Shown in pieces: positions 1-12,200 of a stretch of 64,000 nucleotides of DNA (position 1 is the first letter of the stretch; every line of letters starts with the position of its first letter). The stretch comes from Rhodococcus qingshengii. Its GTDB lineage: Bacteria; Actinomycetota; Actinomycetes; Mycobacteriales; Mycobacteriaceae. The position numbers and the translations under genes were made by a program. The notes beneath the pieces are model-generated. The model did not search any database and was not told the DNA's origin. It was given only the letters and a program-made list of their open reading frames with translations. The stretch is from assembly GCF_021025955.1 (NCBI RefSeq), contig NZ_JAJNCL010000002.1, positions 111,616 through 175,615 on the forward strand. The letters run 5' to 3'.

Positions 1-187
1 TTGCAGCCGAGTAGACGTACATCGTTAGTTGACGTGCATTGATCTGCTCGACGTGATCGAGAGCTGATCCGTCTGAAGGCAATGTCCGCGCCTGATCTGC
101 CGAGGCCAGCGCTGCTTCACCGAACAATCCTGTCCATGCGACGAGGGCGACGACCAGTATCGCCCGAGTGCGTCCGATCCTTCTCAT
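1..187 (-). CDS. Secreted esterase/mycolyltransferase-like protein (N-terminal part only)
   Basis: Read on the minus strand, an ATG at 187 follows a strong GAGGAG ribosome site about five bases upstream. It opens 62 codons that run off the left edge. The product starts MRRIGRTR, then a hydrophobic run (ILVVALVAW) and an Ala-rich stretch ending ALASA, which is a classical Sec signal peptide. The next segment contains ARQLTMYVYSAA, which resembles the first strand of secreted alpha/beta-hydrolase esterases of the antigen 85/esterase D type (PF00756). Catalytic residues lie outside the window, so the family call rests on the N-terminus alone. The start is 86 bp after the stop of the giant NRPS gene on the same strand with no obvious terminator between, so cotranscription is likely. 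A role in peptide release, tailoring or self-protection is possible but speculative. Confidence 0.6.
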   Translation of the reverse strand, partial: MRRIGRTRAILVVALVAWTGLFGEAALASADQARTLPSDGSALDHVEQINARQLTMYVYSAA

Positions 188-273
188 TGCCGCTCCTCGT
201 GCTCGATTGCGGTGCCCGGCAACAGTTCGGTGGCGCTCGCGTCGCGGGCTTGCGGCTTGGTGGCTTGAAGTTG

Positions 274-3200
274 TCATGCCCGTTCGGAGTAACCCGAAAA
301 CATCGTGAGGAGCCGAGCCATCTCCGGTCCGATGACCGTCATGGCCGCAGGCTCGATCATCTCGTTGTGTCCGCAGCCCACCGGTATCTCCAGGATCCGG
401 CCGGTCACGAGCGGACCCCATTCCTGGGTCGACCTTTCGCGCGGAATCGTGTCGTCTCCTCCAGTTGCCGGGAAAATCACCAGGTCTCCTTCGTAGACCT
501 GTGGAACGAACTGGTGCGTGATTCGCTGCGAAGCCTCGTACGCACGGGCAATCCGCTCGAGGTCCCGACCGTCGACCCCGGTCTCGGTCCCGACCGACTG
601 GGTCAACACGGCAGCCGCGTCGTCGAATGTCAGATCTTCGTCGGTCTCGACCTCGAGGCCGAGTCCTCTCAGCAGGTCCCGGACATCGAGGACGGCTGAC
701 GACGCGGCATCGCCGTTGTCGGGGTAACTGTCCATCATCGTCAGTGTTGCGACTTCGCTGCCGGACGATTGCAATTCGACGGCCATGGCGTGCGCGATGA
801 CGCCACCGAGCGACCACCCGAGCAAGTCGTAGGGCCCTTCCGACGACACGGCCTCCATCTCTTCGACGTATCGATGCGCCAACTGTTCGATCGACTGATA
901 GTCACCGTCGTCGCTGAGTGCGGGTAGTTGAAGGCCGTATACCGGCCGGTCCTCGGGCAGGTACCGCACCAGGCCGGCGTACCCCCAGGACAGGCCCATA
1001 CCAGGGTGCACACAGAACAGTGGTCGCCCACTTCCTTCTGCGCGCAGCGGAACAACCACGGCGAGCAACTCTTCCATGCCGGCGCTCACAGTCGGCAGGT
1101 CGAGGCGACGAGCAATTCCGGCCGGTGTCGGGTCGAGGAACATCCATTGAAGTGGAATCCTGCGTTGGAATCGGGAGTGCAGTGCGCTGACGATTCGGGT
1201 GGCAACCAGCGACGACCCGCCCAGATCGAAGAAGCTGTCCGCGGTGCTCACCCGGTCGACGCCCAGAACCTCGGCGAATGCGTCGACCACTGCGTGTTCG
1301 GTCTCGGTGACCGGTTCGCGGAACTTTGCTGCGGCCGAACTGAATTCGGGTGCCGGTAGAGCCTTCCGGTCGAGCTTGCCCACCGGCGTCATAGGTATTC
1401 GCTCGAGAAGTACCACCGCCGACGGAACCATGTGCGCGGGTAGTCGGTCGGCCGCGTACACCCGTATCTCGTCGCTGTCCGCGGCTTCGCTGTCCGCGGC
1501 TTCGGCATCCGACGCGCGCACATACGACACCAGGACCGTTTCACCCGACGGTCCGACCTGGCCGATCGTGGCAGCGAAGTCCACGGACGGGTGACGCGTG
1601 AGAACTGCATCGATTTCGCCGAGTTCGATCCGGAAACCACGGATCTTGACCTGGAAGTCGCTTCGCCCGATGTACTCCAGCGTGTGATGTGACCCAGTAC
1701 GTGCACTGTCGTCGTCACGTGCACTGTCGTCATCACGTGCACTGTCGCCGCCGGACTCACGCCAGCGCACGACATCTCCGGTGCGGTACATCCGGCGCCC
1801 CGGCGACCCGTACGAGCACGCGACAAATCGTTCCGACGTGAGCGAAGCCCGATTATGGTACCCACGTGCCATACCTGGGCCGATGATGTACAGCTCCCCC
1901 GGCACACCCACCGGGACGGGCTGCAAACGCTCGTCCAGCACCAGGAAACCGAAGCCCACTGCCGGCGAGCCGATGTTCACTCCCGCACCGGGTTTCATCG
2001 AATCGCTGACACTCGCCTGCACGGTGGTTTCAGTCGGGCCGTAGCCGTTGTGCAGCCTCCGACCCGGCGCCCATTGCGCGACGACCTCCGGCGGACAGGC
2101 CTCGCCCACCAGATCGAGGACACGAAGCGCCTCGAATCCGTTGTCACCGAGCGCCGCCAGCGCAGTCGGCGTGATGGTGGCATGAGTGACCTGCTCGCGC
2201 CGGAAAACGTCTGCCAGTTCGGCGCCACCGTACACCGCCGGTGGAACGATCACGACCCGTGCGGACGCGCTGAACGCCATGGTCAGCTCGAAGATGGACG
2301 CGTCGAAACTCGGCGAGGCCAACTGCGAGACATGCGCATCGTGAGTGACCTCGAACCTCTCTCGAGTCTCTGCCGTGAAGTTGGCCAGACCGCGATGAGT
2401 GATGTTCACTCCCTTGGGCTTTCCGGTAGACCCCGAGGTGTAGATCAGATAGGCGGGATGGTCGAGGCGCAATTCACCGGTTCGGTCGTCGTCGGTGATC
2501 GGTTCCGGCGACAACGCCGCCACCCGCCGCTCGAAGTCAGGATCGTCGAGTTCGAGCCAAGGAACCACGTCGGGTAGATGGCTTCGGCTTCCGCGAACCG
2601 TCAATCCGAGTGAGGCTCGGCAATCGGCGAGCATGTATTCGACGCGCCCACGCGGGTAGTCGGGATCGACGGGCACAAAAGCAGCTCCGGCTTTGGCCAC
2701 CGACCAGATTGCCACCACCGATTCGATCGATCGGGGCATTCCCAACGCCACGAAGGTCTCCGGACCCACACCCCGACCGCACAGTTCCCGGGCCACACGG
2801 TTCGACCACTCGTCCAGTTCGCGGTAGCTGATCTGCCGGTTCTCCAGTGACAGAGCCACCGAGTCCGGGTCAACCGCAGCAGCGGTTGTCAACAAGTCGG
2901 GCCACAGTTTCGGTGGTACTCCCGTCTGTCCACACGCCGGCACCAACTCGCGAGTTTCGAGATCACCGAACAGCGCAATGTCACCGATGGCCGCTTCGGG
3001 ATGCACGGTCACGGATTCGAGAACACGTACGAACGTGTCGGCAAAGCTACTGACCGTACCTGGATCGAAGAGATCAGTGGCGAAGTCGACCGCGCCGCTC
3101 ATCCCTCGGGGCGCTCCACTTTCGTCGAATTCCTCGGCCAGGAGGAATTCCAGGTCCACCTTCACTACGTCGAGTTGGGGGTCGATGCCGCGGACTTCCA

Positions 3201-6200
3201 ACTTTGGCAGTTGCAGATTCAGCCGTTCGTTGTTCTGGAATTCCAACGACACCGAGGCGATGGGAGCGTAGGCCGTCGACCGTTTCGGCCCGACCGCGTC
3301 GACAACCCGCTCGAACGGAACCTCGGAATGCGCGAACGCCGCGAGGTCGACCTCGCGACAATGCGCCGCGAAGTCCCGGAACGACTGCGCCGAGTCCACC
3401 TGCGTACGCAGGGCAAGTGTTCCGACGAACATGCCGATCAGATCATCGAGGACGCGGTCCCCTCGACCGGCGATCGGTGTCCCGATCACGACGTCGTCGG
3501 TGCTGCCGAGACGTGCCAGCAGTACCGCGAGCGCCGCGTGCACTGTCATGAATGCAGTGGACCGATGCTGCCTCGACAGCTCCCGGATACGGCGATGGAG
3601 GTCACTGCCGATCGAGAAGTGGATGCGCGCGCCGTGAAAAGTCTGCTGTGCGGGCCGGTCCCGATCGCGTGGAAGTTCCAGGAGGTCGGGTGCGCCCGAG
3701 AGTGTGCGTCGCCAGTAATCCAGCTGTTCGGAGATCACCGATGCCGGGTTTTCGCCAGAACCCAGAAGCTCTCGCTGCCAAAGGGTGAAGTCGGCGTACT
3801 GGATCGCCAGAGGCGCCCATTGCGGTTCTTCGCCGTGCACGCGGGCCTCGTACGCCGTCATCACATCCCGCACCAACGGGGACATCGAGAAACCATCGGC
3901 GGAGATGTGGTGCACCACAACCGCAAGTACGTGTTCGCGCTCGCCCATGGTGAACAACGCCGCCCGCAATGGGATTCGCGCTGCGACGTCAAAACCTGCC
4001 GCGACCATTCTGGCAAGCTCGTCGCGAAGGTGATGTTCGTCGGCAACAAGTGGTTCGGCCAACTGCGGCAGCGCCGTGCTGTCCGTGGGCACTATGTGCT
4101 GGAGCGGCCCGTCGCCGCGAACCGGAAACATCGTTCGTAGCGATTCGTGGCGGGCGATGACATCGGACACCGCTGCTCTCAACGCCGGCTTGTCGAGTTC
4201 ACCGGTCAGTCGCACCACGAGCGGGATGTTGTACGCGGGCGAACTGGTGTCCAGTTGATTGACGAACCACATTCGCTGCTGAGCAAACGACAACGGGATG
4301 TTTTCGGGCCGAGGCCGCGGCTCCGACACCGGGCGCCCCGACTGTCCGGCAACCGACTGTTCGATCACCGCAGCCAGGGCGGCAACCGTCGGCGCCTCGA
4401 ACAGATCCCGCACGCCGACAGCGGCTTCCAGCACTGTCCTCAGCCTGGCCGCGACCGATGTAGCACTGAGAGAATTTCCCCCGAGGTCGAAGAAATTACC
4501 GTCGGCACCAACGCGCTCGAGGCCGAGCACCTCTGCAAACACGTTCGACACCGCCTGCTCGACCGGACCGACAGGTGAACGAAAATCCTTTGCGGTCGTG
4601 TGGATCTCGGGGCTGGGTAACGACGAGCGGTCGAGTTTGCCGACGGCTGTCAGCGGAATGCTCTCCAGCACGACGATTGCGCCGGGCACCATGTGCGAAG
4701 GCAATCGCTCGGCCAGGGCGTATACCAGGACCCCGGTGTCCAATTGGCCCTCTGCTGGCACAACGTACGACACGAGCCGGGCGTCTCCCGTGGGACCACG
4801 GTGAGCAATCGTGACGGCAAACCCGACGTTCGGCTCCGCCATGAGCGCGCTGTCGATCTCACCCAGTTCGACACGGAAGCCCCGAATCTTGACTTGGAAG
4901 TCGCTGCGGCCCAAGTATTCGATACGCGATTCGGCCGTCCACCGCACGATGTCTCCGGTGCGGTACATCCGCGTTCCCGGGTCACTCGGGTTGGCGACAA
5001 AGCGTTCTGCCGTCAATCCCGGCCTACGGTGGTATCCCCGCGCCACTCCCGGCCCGGCAAGGTACAGCTCGCCAGGCGCCCCGACGGGAACGGCTTGCAG
5101 CCGCGAATCGAGCACCAGTTCGCTCACACCCCTGATGGGTCCCCCGATCGTTATGCGTTCACCAGCCGCCATCGGCGGGCTGACGTTGGACATGATCGTC
5201 GCCTCGGCCGGTCCGTAAGCGTTGTACAGCCTGCGGCCGGGCGCCCAGCGAGCGACGAGGTCGGGCGGGCAGGCTTCACCACCGAACACGACCTCCGACA
5301 GTTGCTCGAGTCCAGCCGGATCCACCGAAGCCAGTGCCGCCGTGGTGATGAACGCGTGCGTGACTACGTGCTCGGCCAGAAGCTCCGCAAGCTCCTCGCC
5401 CCCGTACATCTCGGGTGGAGCGATCACCATGGCCGCGCCGGCTCCGAAAGCCTGCAGATACTCGAAGAGCGACCCGTCGAAACTCGGAGTGGAGAAGTGC
5501 AGTGTGCGCGATTGTGGTGTTGCACCGTAGCGTTCGACCTGGTCCCGCGCGAAATTGTCGATGCCGCGATGGGTGACCACCACTCCCTTGGGCACGCCGG
5601 TCGACCCCGAGGTGTAGACCACGTAGGCCGCGGAATCCAAGCCGATCGGACGGAGTCGGTCGTTGTCGGTCAGAGGACGGCCCGAGAATCCTTCGCAGTT
5701 CTTGGTGAAGTCCGGGTCGTCGAGAATCAGCCACTCTGCGACTTCGGGCAGTCGATCTCGACATGCGGTGGTGGTCAAACCGACGCCGACGTTGGAATCG
5801 CTCAGCATGTGGGTGATCCGCTCGTCGGGGTAGTTCGGATCGATCGGCACGAATGCAGCGCCTGTTTTGGCCACGGCGAGTATCGACAACACCGAGGTGA
5901 GAGAACGTGGAACACCGACTGCGACGTAGTCCTCGGTTCCCAGTCCTCGCGAGACGAGCACGCGAGCAATACGATTCGACAGGAAATCCAGCTCGCCATA
6001 GGTCATGCTGCCGCTCGACGACACAACAGCGAGTGCATCCGGATCCTGCTGAACTGCCGCGTCGAAAATCTCTGAGAAAATGCGGGTCGACTCACCGACC
6101 GCACCACGGACGGGCACCAGTTGGTCGCGTTCGATCGCCGTCAGCACCGACACCGCCGCCAACGATTGATCCGGATGGACACACGCTTCGAGCACGCGCC

Positions 6201-9200
6201 GCAGTCGGCTGGCGATGGACCCGATATCGACTGAGTCGAAAACCTCGGGTAGATACTCGAACTTCAGCCGAAGCCTGGCATCGACCGACGCCACCAAACT
6301 GAGCGGATAGTGGGCAGCATCCTTCGCCTCGACGCCTGCGATGCGGATCCCCGCGTTGTCCGTGTCGGTCGACAGTCCTTGACGGTCAACGGGGTACGAC
6401 TCGAAGACTGTCAACGTGTCGAAGCCGATCTCCGGCCCGGAGGCGTCTTGAATCTCGGAAAGTCCAAGATAGTGGTGATCCGACAACTCTGCCTGCTCAG
6501 ACTGAATCCGCTGCAGGAGAGCGCCGACACTCTCACCCGGGCGCACCGTGATTCGGACCGGAATTGTGTTGATGAACAGCCCGATCATGGTTTCGATCCC
6601 GGTCAGCTCGGGAGGTCGACCCGACACAGTCGCTCCGAACACCACATCATCTCGCCCGGTCAGAGCCGAGAGGACGATCCCCCACGACACCTGGACAATC
6701 GAATTGAACGTCAGCCCGCGGCTCCGCGCTACGCCGCGGAGTGTCGTCGTGAAATCCTCGTCCAGATCGAACACCCACTCGGCCGCCATTGTGGAGAGTC
6801 GACGCGACCGATCGTGCGGGGCAAGCAGCGTCGGTCCGTCAATTCCGCGCAGCGCCCCCGCCCACACCCCGCGGGAGGCTTTCCAGTCGCGACGGTTCAT
6901 CCAGGTCAGGTAGTCGAGGTAGGGGCGTGCACGCGGCAACCCCGACGCCTCGCCGTCTGCAACGTACAGAGTCGCCAACTCCCTGATCAGAAGTGGCATC
7001 GACCAGCCGTCCAGAAGGATGTGGTGGTTAGTCAGCACAAGCTTGAACGTTTCCGGGGCAATCGCGATGAGCGTGAACCTGATCAGCGGCGCACGCGAGA
7101 TGTCGAACGGGAGCGCTCGGTCCTGTGCCAGCACTTGCTCGAGATCCCGAGTTGACTTGGCAGCGACGTCGACCGCCTGCCATGGCGCAGCCACGTTGCT
7201 TCGGACCACCTGGACGGCGCGGCCGTCCGCGTCGTGAAGGAAGGCGCTGCGCAAGTTGTCATGCCTGTCGAGCAGCCGGTCGGCCGCGCGGCGAAGGCGT
7301 TCCGCATCGAGATCGCCGACGAGGTCGAGGGTCACCTGCACGAGGTAGGCGTCGACGGACTCTTCGGCCAGTTCGGCATGGAACAGCAGGCCTGCTTGCA
7401 GTGGTGAGAGTGGCCAGACGTCGTGAAGGTCGTCGCACCGACTCTCGAGGTCGTCGATCGCATCCTGTCGAATCTCGACCAGATCGAAATCCGAGGGTGT
7501 GAATCCGCCACCGTCCGCTGCGTACTCGCCGAGCCCGACGAGTGCGTCGACCCACAACTGCGCAAGGTGGCGAACGTCGTCCTCGCGCAGAATGTCCGGC
7601 GAATAGGTCCAGCCGGCAACGAGCTCCGCGCGGTCTGCAGTGTCGCTGCCCTCGACGATCATGATGTTGACCTCGAGGACAGCCGCCAGCGGCAGCTCGG
7701 TGACCGCAACTGCCCGCAGACCCTCGTCACGGATCGGTACCCATTCCGCTGAAGCATCGGCCTCGAATCCACCGACGCGCCCGAGGTAGTTGAAACTGAT
7801 CTGAGGCGCAGCAAACTGCGAAAGATACTGTGCTGTATCAGCATTCAGGTATCGAAGTAGGCCGTATCCGATGCCGCGTTCCGGCACCGCCCGGAGTTGT
7901 TCCTTGACAGCCTTGACAGCGAAGCCTGCAGCCGGACCGCCGGCGCAGGCATCACTCGGATCCACTCCGCTCAAATCGAGGCGCACCGGGAAGATCGACG
8001 TGAACCATCCGACGGTACGAGCAAGGTCAGCCCCCGGGACCACCGGTTCCTCGCGTCCGTGGCCCTCGAGGCTGATCAACGCCTCCGGAGCGTCCATCCC
8101 CCGCTCACTCCGCCAGCGAACCAAAGCCAAAGCCAGCGCCGTCAACAATCCGTCCTCGACGCTCCCGTGAATCGCCTGCGGCACATCGGTCAACGCGGTT
8201 TCGGTCAAGGCCGGGGGTACCCACATTTCGACGTCTGCTGCACTCACGCCGGTATCCGTCGTCGCCAAGGAGCGCGCGCCAAGCATCGGGTCCGGACCTC
8301 GCAGTGTGTCCCGCCAGTAGTCGAGTTCAGCCACCCGATCCGGCTCGTGTGCGGCGTCGACGAGGCCACGCGCCCATCGACGCATCGACGTCCCGACCGG
8401 AGCCAGTGAAGGGTCGATGCCTGACTGCACCTGCGCACACGCGAGCGCAAGATCGGGGATCAGAATTCGCCAGGAGACCCCGTCCGTCACGAGGTGGTGC
8501 GCCACGAGAAGCAACCGCTTTCGCCCGCGTCCGTCAGGTTCGAACAACACTGCTTGCACCATCACGCCGGCCCCCGGATCGAGCCGATCCAGAGCGGCGC
8601 CAAGTGCCGTCGAGACCGTCTCGGCCACAGCGCCGTCGAGGTGCACGCGATGCACGATTGTCTGCGACCTCACCGCACCCGCAGGCTCGACGTTCATCCG
8701 CCCAACGGATTCGGGATCGGGTGCGACCCGAAGACCTGCTCGGAGGATGTCGTGATGGTCCACCACGGCCTGCATGGCCCGTGTCAACGTGTCCTCGTCG
8801 ACCGTGGCAGGAACCGAGAGCAGAACAGATTGGGAGTACCGGCGAAAATCTCCACCACGATCAAGCATCCATTTGACGATCGGCGTCAATTCGATCTCAC
8901 CGACGCCGCCGCCAGGTAACTCCTCGAGGATGACGCGGTCGCCAGCCGTTCCGGCCGTCTCGGACAGCGCTGCAACGGTTTTATGCTCGAACACCTCGCG
9001 CGGTGTGATCAGGACTCCGGCAGACTTGGCGCGGGCCACCAACTGGATGGACATGATCGAATCGCCACCGAGGGTGAAGAACGAGTCGTCCACCCCCACC
9101 TCGTCGAGTCCCAGAACCTCGGCAAAAAGGCTCGCAAGGGTGCTTTCCGTTTCCGAAACGGGAGAACGACTCTCGGTTATCTGTTGACCGAAGTCAGGTT

Positions 9201-12200
9201 CAGGCAACGCTTTCCGGTCGAGTTTCCCGTTCACCGTCAGTGGCAGGGTCTCGAGAACCGTCACGACAGCGGGGACCATGTGTGCTGCCAACTTCGCCGA
9301 GAGGTCCTCGAGCAACGCCTTCGGAGAGATGGTCGCACCGGACTCCGGCACCACGTAGCCCACCAATCGGTCTCCGCGTACCGCCACCGCCGACTGCGCC
9401 ACTCCCACTCCGGCGAGCAGAGCAGACTCCACTTCGCCGAATTCGATTCGATAGCCCTTCACCTGCACCTGAAGGTCATTACGACCGAGGTACTCCAGTT
9501 GTCCGTTGTCATTCACGCGCCCCACGTCACCGGACCGGTACATGCGCGCACCGCTGACTGTGAAGTCGGGAACGAAACGTGTAGCGGTGAGGCCGAACCG
9601 GCCGAGGTATCCGCGTGAGACCTGGTCGCCGGAGACGTACAGTTCACCCACGACGCCGGGCGGCACGGGGTGCAGCCGCCGATCCAGCACGTACACACGC
9701 AACCCGGGCAGTGCCCGCCCGATCACCGAAGCAGATCCTTCACGTGCCAGTCCACGATCCAGCGGTAGGTAGCTGACGTGCACGGTTGTCTCCGTGATGC
9801 CGTACATGTTGACCAGATCAGGTGGCGAGGTCCCGCGTCGGGCGTACCAGCGCGTCAGCTGTCCGAAGTCGAGCGCCTCACCGCCGAAGATCACGTAACG
9901 CAATAATGACAGGTCCGCACCCCCGGCACGCCGGTCGGCTTCCGCCAATTGATAGAAAGCAGTCGGAGTTTGATTGAGCACCGTGACACGTTCGTGTCGC
10001 AGCAATTCGAGGAATGCCTCGGGTGACCGTGCCGTGAAATAGTCGATCAGCACCAGTCGGCCACCATGTGCGAGTGCACCCCACATTTCCCACACCGAGA
10101 AGTCGAATGCCGCCGAATGAAACATCGTCCACACATCGCCGCGGTCAAATCCGAAGAGCGCTCTGGTGTTTGCCAGCAACGTCACGACGCTGCGATGAGG
10201 TACCTGCACCCCCTTCGGTCTCCCGGTGGATCCCGAGGTGTAAATCACGTAGGCCACCGAATCAGGCTGCAGCGGTAGCGGCCGGTCTTCGTCGGTCACC
10301 GGCAGCGGTGAAAACCTCTGCAGCGCATCACGAGTGTCGGTACTGTCCACGACGATCACGGGCACCCCGTTGCCGCCGACGTCATCACTGCCAGCTGTGG
10401 TCGTCAGAACGCACACCGGCGCAGCGTCACGCAGCACGAAGCTCACCCGTTCGGGCGGAGACGTCAGGTCCACCGGTAGGTATCCACCGCCCGATTTCAC
10501 CACCGCCAGCAGAGCCACAAGAAGTTCGAACGACGGGGTCATCGCAACTGCCACGAGTGTCTCTGGCACGACCCCCTGCGCCACCAGCAGTCGCGCGAGG
10601 CGGTTAGCTCGTTCGTCCAGTTCGCGGTAGGTCACCGACTGGCCGTCACAACGCACCGCCACGGCATCACCCGAAGTGCGCACCGCTCGATCGAAGAGGT
10701 CCGACAGCGAATCATCATTCGTGTCGATAACCGAGGGAGGCGGCGCAACCAGCACCTCGCTACGTTCGCCGGTCAGAAGAATGTCGATGTCACCGACGAT
10801 CGCGGACGGATCGTCGATCACGGCGTCGATCACCCTCCCGAAGCGCTGCGCAATTCGCTCCACGGATCCTTGATCGAAAACATCCGTGGCATAGCGGAAG
10901 CCGGCGCTGATCCCATCCGGAACGCCGCGCTCGTCGACTTGCTCCATCACACTCAGTTGCAGATCGAATTTTGCCACCTCGAGATCGATGTCGAGCGAAC
11001 GGATCGTCAACTCCGGTAGTTCGAGGCGCAGGCTCGCGGCGGTCTGGAATTCGAGTAGTACCTGAAATAGGGGTGAATGCGCAGTGGAACGATCGGGCGC
11101 AAGGTAATCCACCAGCTTTTCGAAGGGAATGTCCGCATGGTCCAGTGCGCCGAGATCTGTCGACCGCACTGCTGCAAGGGTGTCGGTAAAGGTTGCTCCG
11201 GATTCGACCGGTGTACGAAGAACCAGAGTATTGACAAACATCCCTACCACGTCGTCCAACACTGATTCGCCGCGTCCCGCGACCGGCGTCCCGATCACAA
11301 CGTCACCTGACCCCGAGAGCCGTGCCAGCAGCACCGCGAGCGCCGCATGCAGAACCATGAAGAGAGTCGAATCATGCTGGTGTGCAAGGTCGGTCAAAGC
11401 TCGATGAACTTCAGGTGAGATGCTCATCGAGACCACGGCGCCTTCGGAAGAGCGCTTCGGCGTTCGAGGTCGATCAAGAGCGAGGGGTGAGACTTCAGGG
11501 ATTCCCGACAGCGCCTCGGTCCAGTAGATGAATTGTTCCGCGATCGAAGTACCTGGACCATCTTCTGCGTCGATGGTCTCCCTCTGCCACACGCTGTAAT
11601 CAGCGTAGTGGATGGGCAATGGCGCCCACATCGGTCTCTGATCCTGCGCACGGGATGTATAGGCGCGCATCAGGTCACGTGCCAGTGGCGTCATCGAGAA
11701 GCCGTCGGCCGCGATGTGGTGGACAACGATCGCAAGAACATGCTGCTCCGGTCCGGTTCGGAGCAACCTCACGTGCAGCGGGAACTCCTCGGTCACATCG
11801 AATCCCACGTCGAAGAACCCATGCAACGCCGTAAATATCTGCTCGCCGGGAATCGGTACGGGGTGGATTCGAGGAGCAGCGAGCGTTGGTTCGACAATCA
11901 CCTGGTGTGGCCCGTCCGCGGAAGTCGGGAAAATCGTCCGAAGGGATTCATGCCGTTCCACTACGTCGCCGAGCGCAGCTTCGAGCGCTTCGAGATCCAG
12001 GAATCCGTCGAGTTGCAGGGCAACGGGAATGTTGTAGAGCGGAGATGAAGTGTCGAACTGGTTGAGGAACCACATACGCGACTGCGACAGGGACAGTGGA
12101 ATATGTTCTGGCCGTTTTCTATCCGTGAATTCAACCAGCCCCGAACCTCCAGGCCCCGATTCACCAAGTACTGGTTCGACCGGATCGATCGAGGCCGCCA

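Noticed and set aside
82..699. Plus-strand open frame of 205 codons at the left edge
   Set aside because: It lies antisense to the esterase start and the NRPS thioesterase; no ribosome site, and the product has no recognisable fold.
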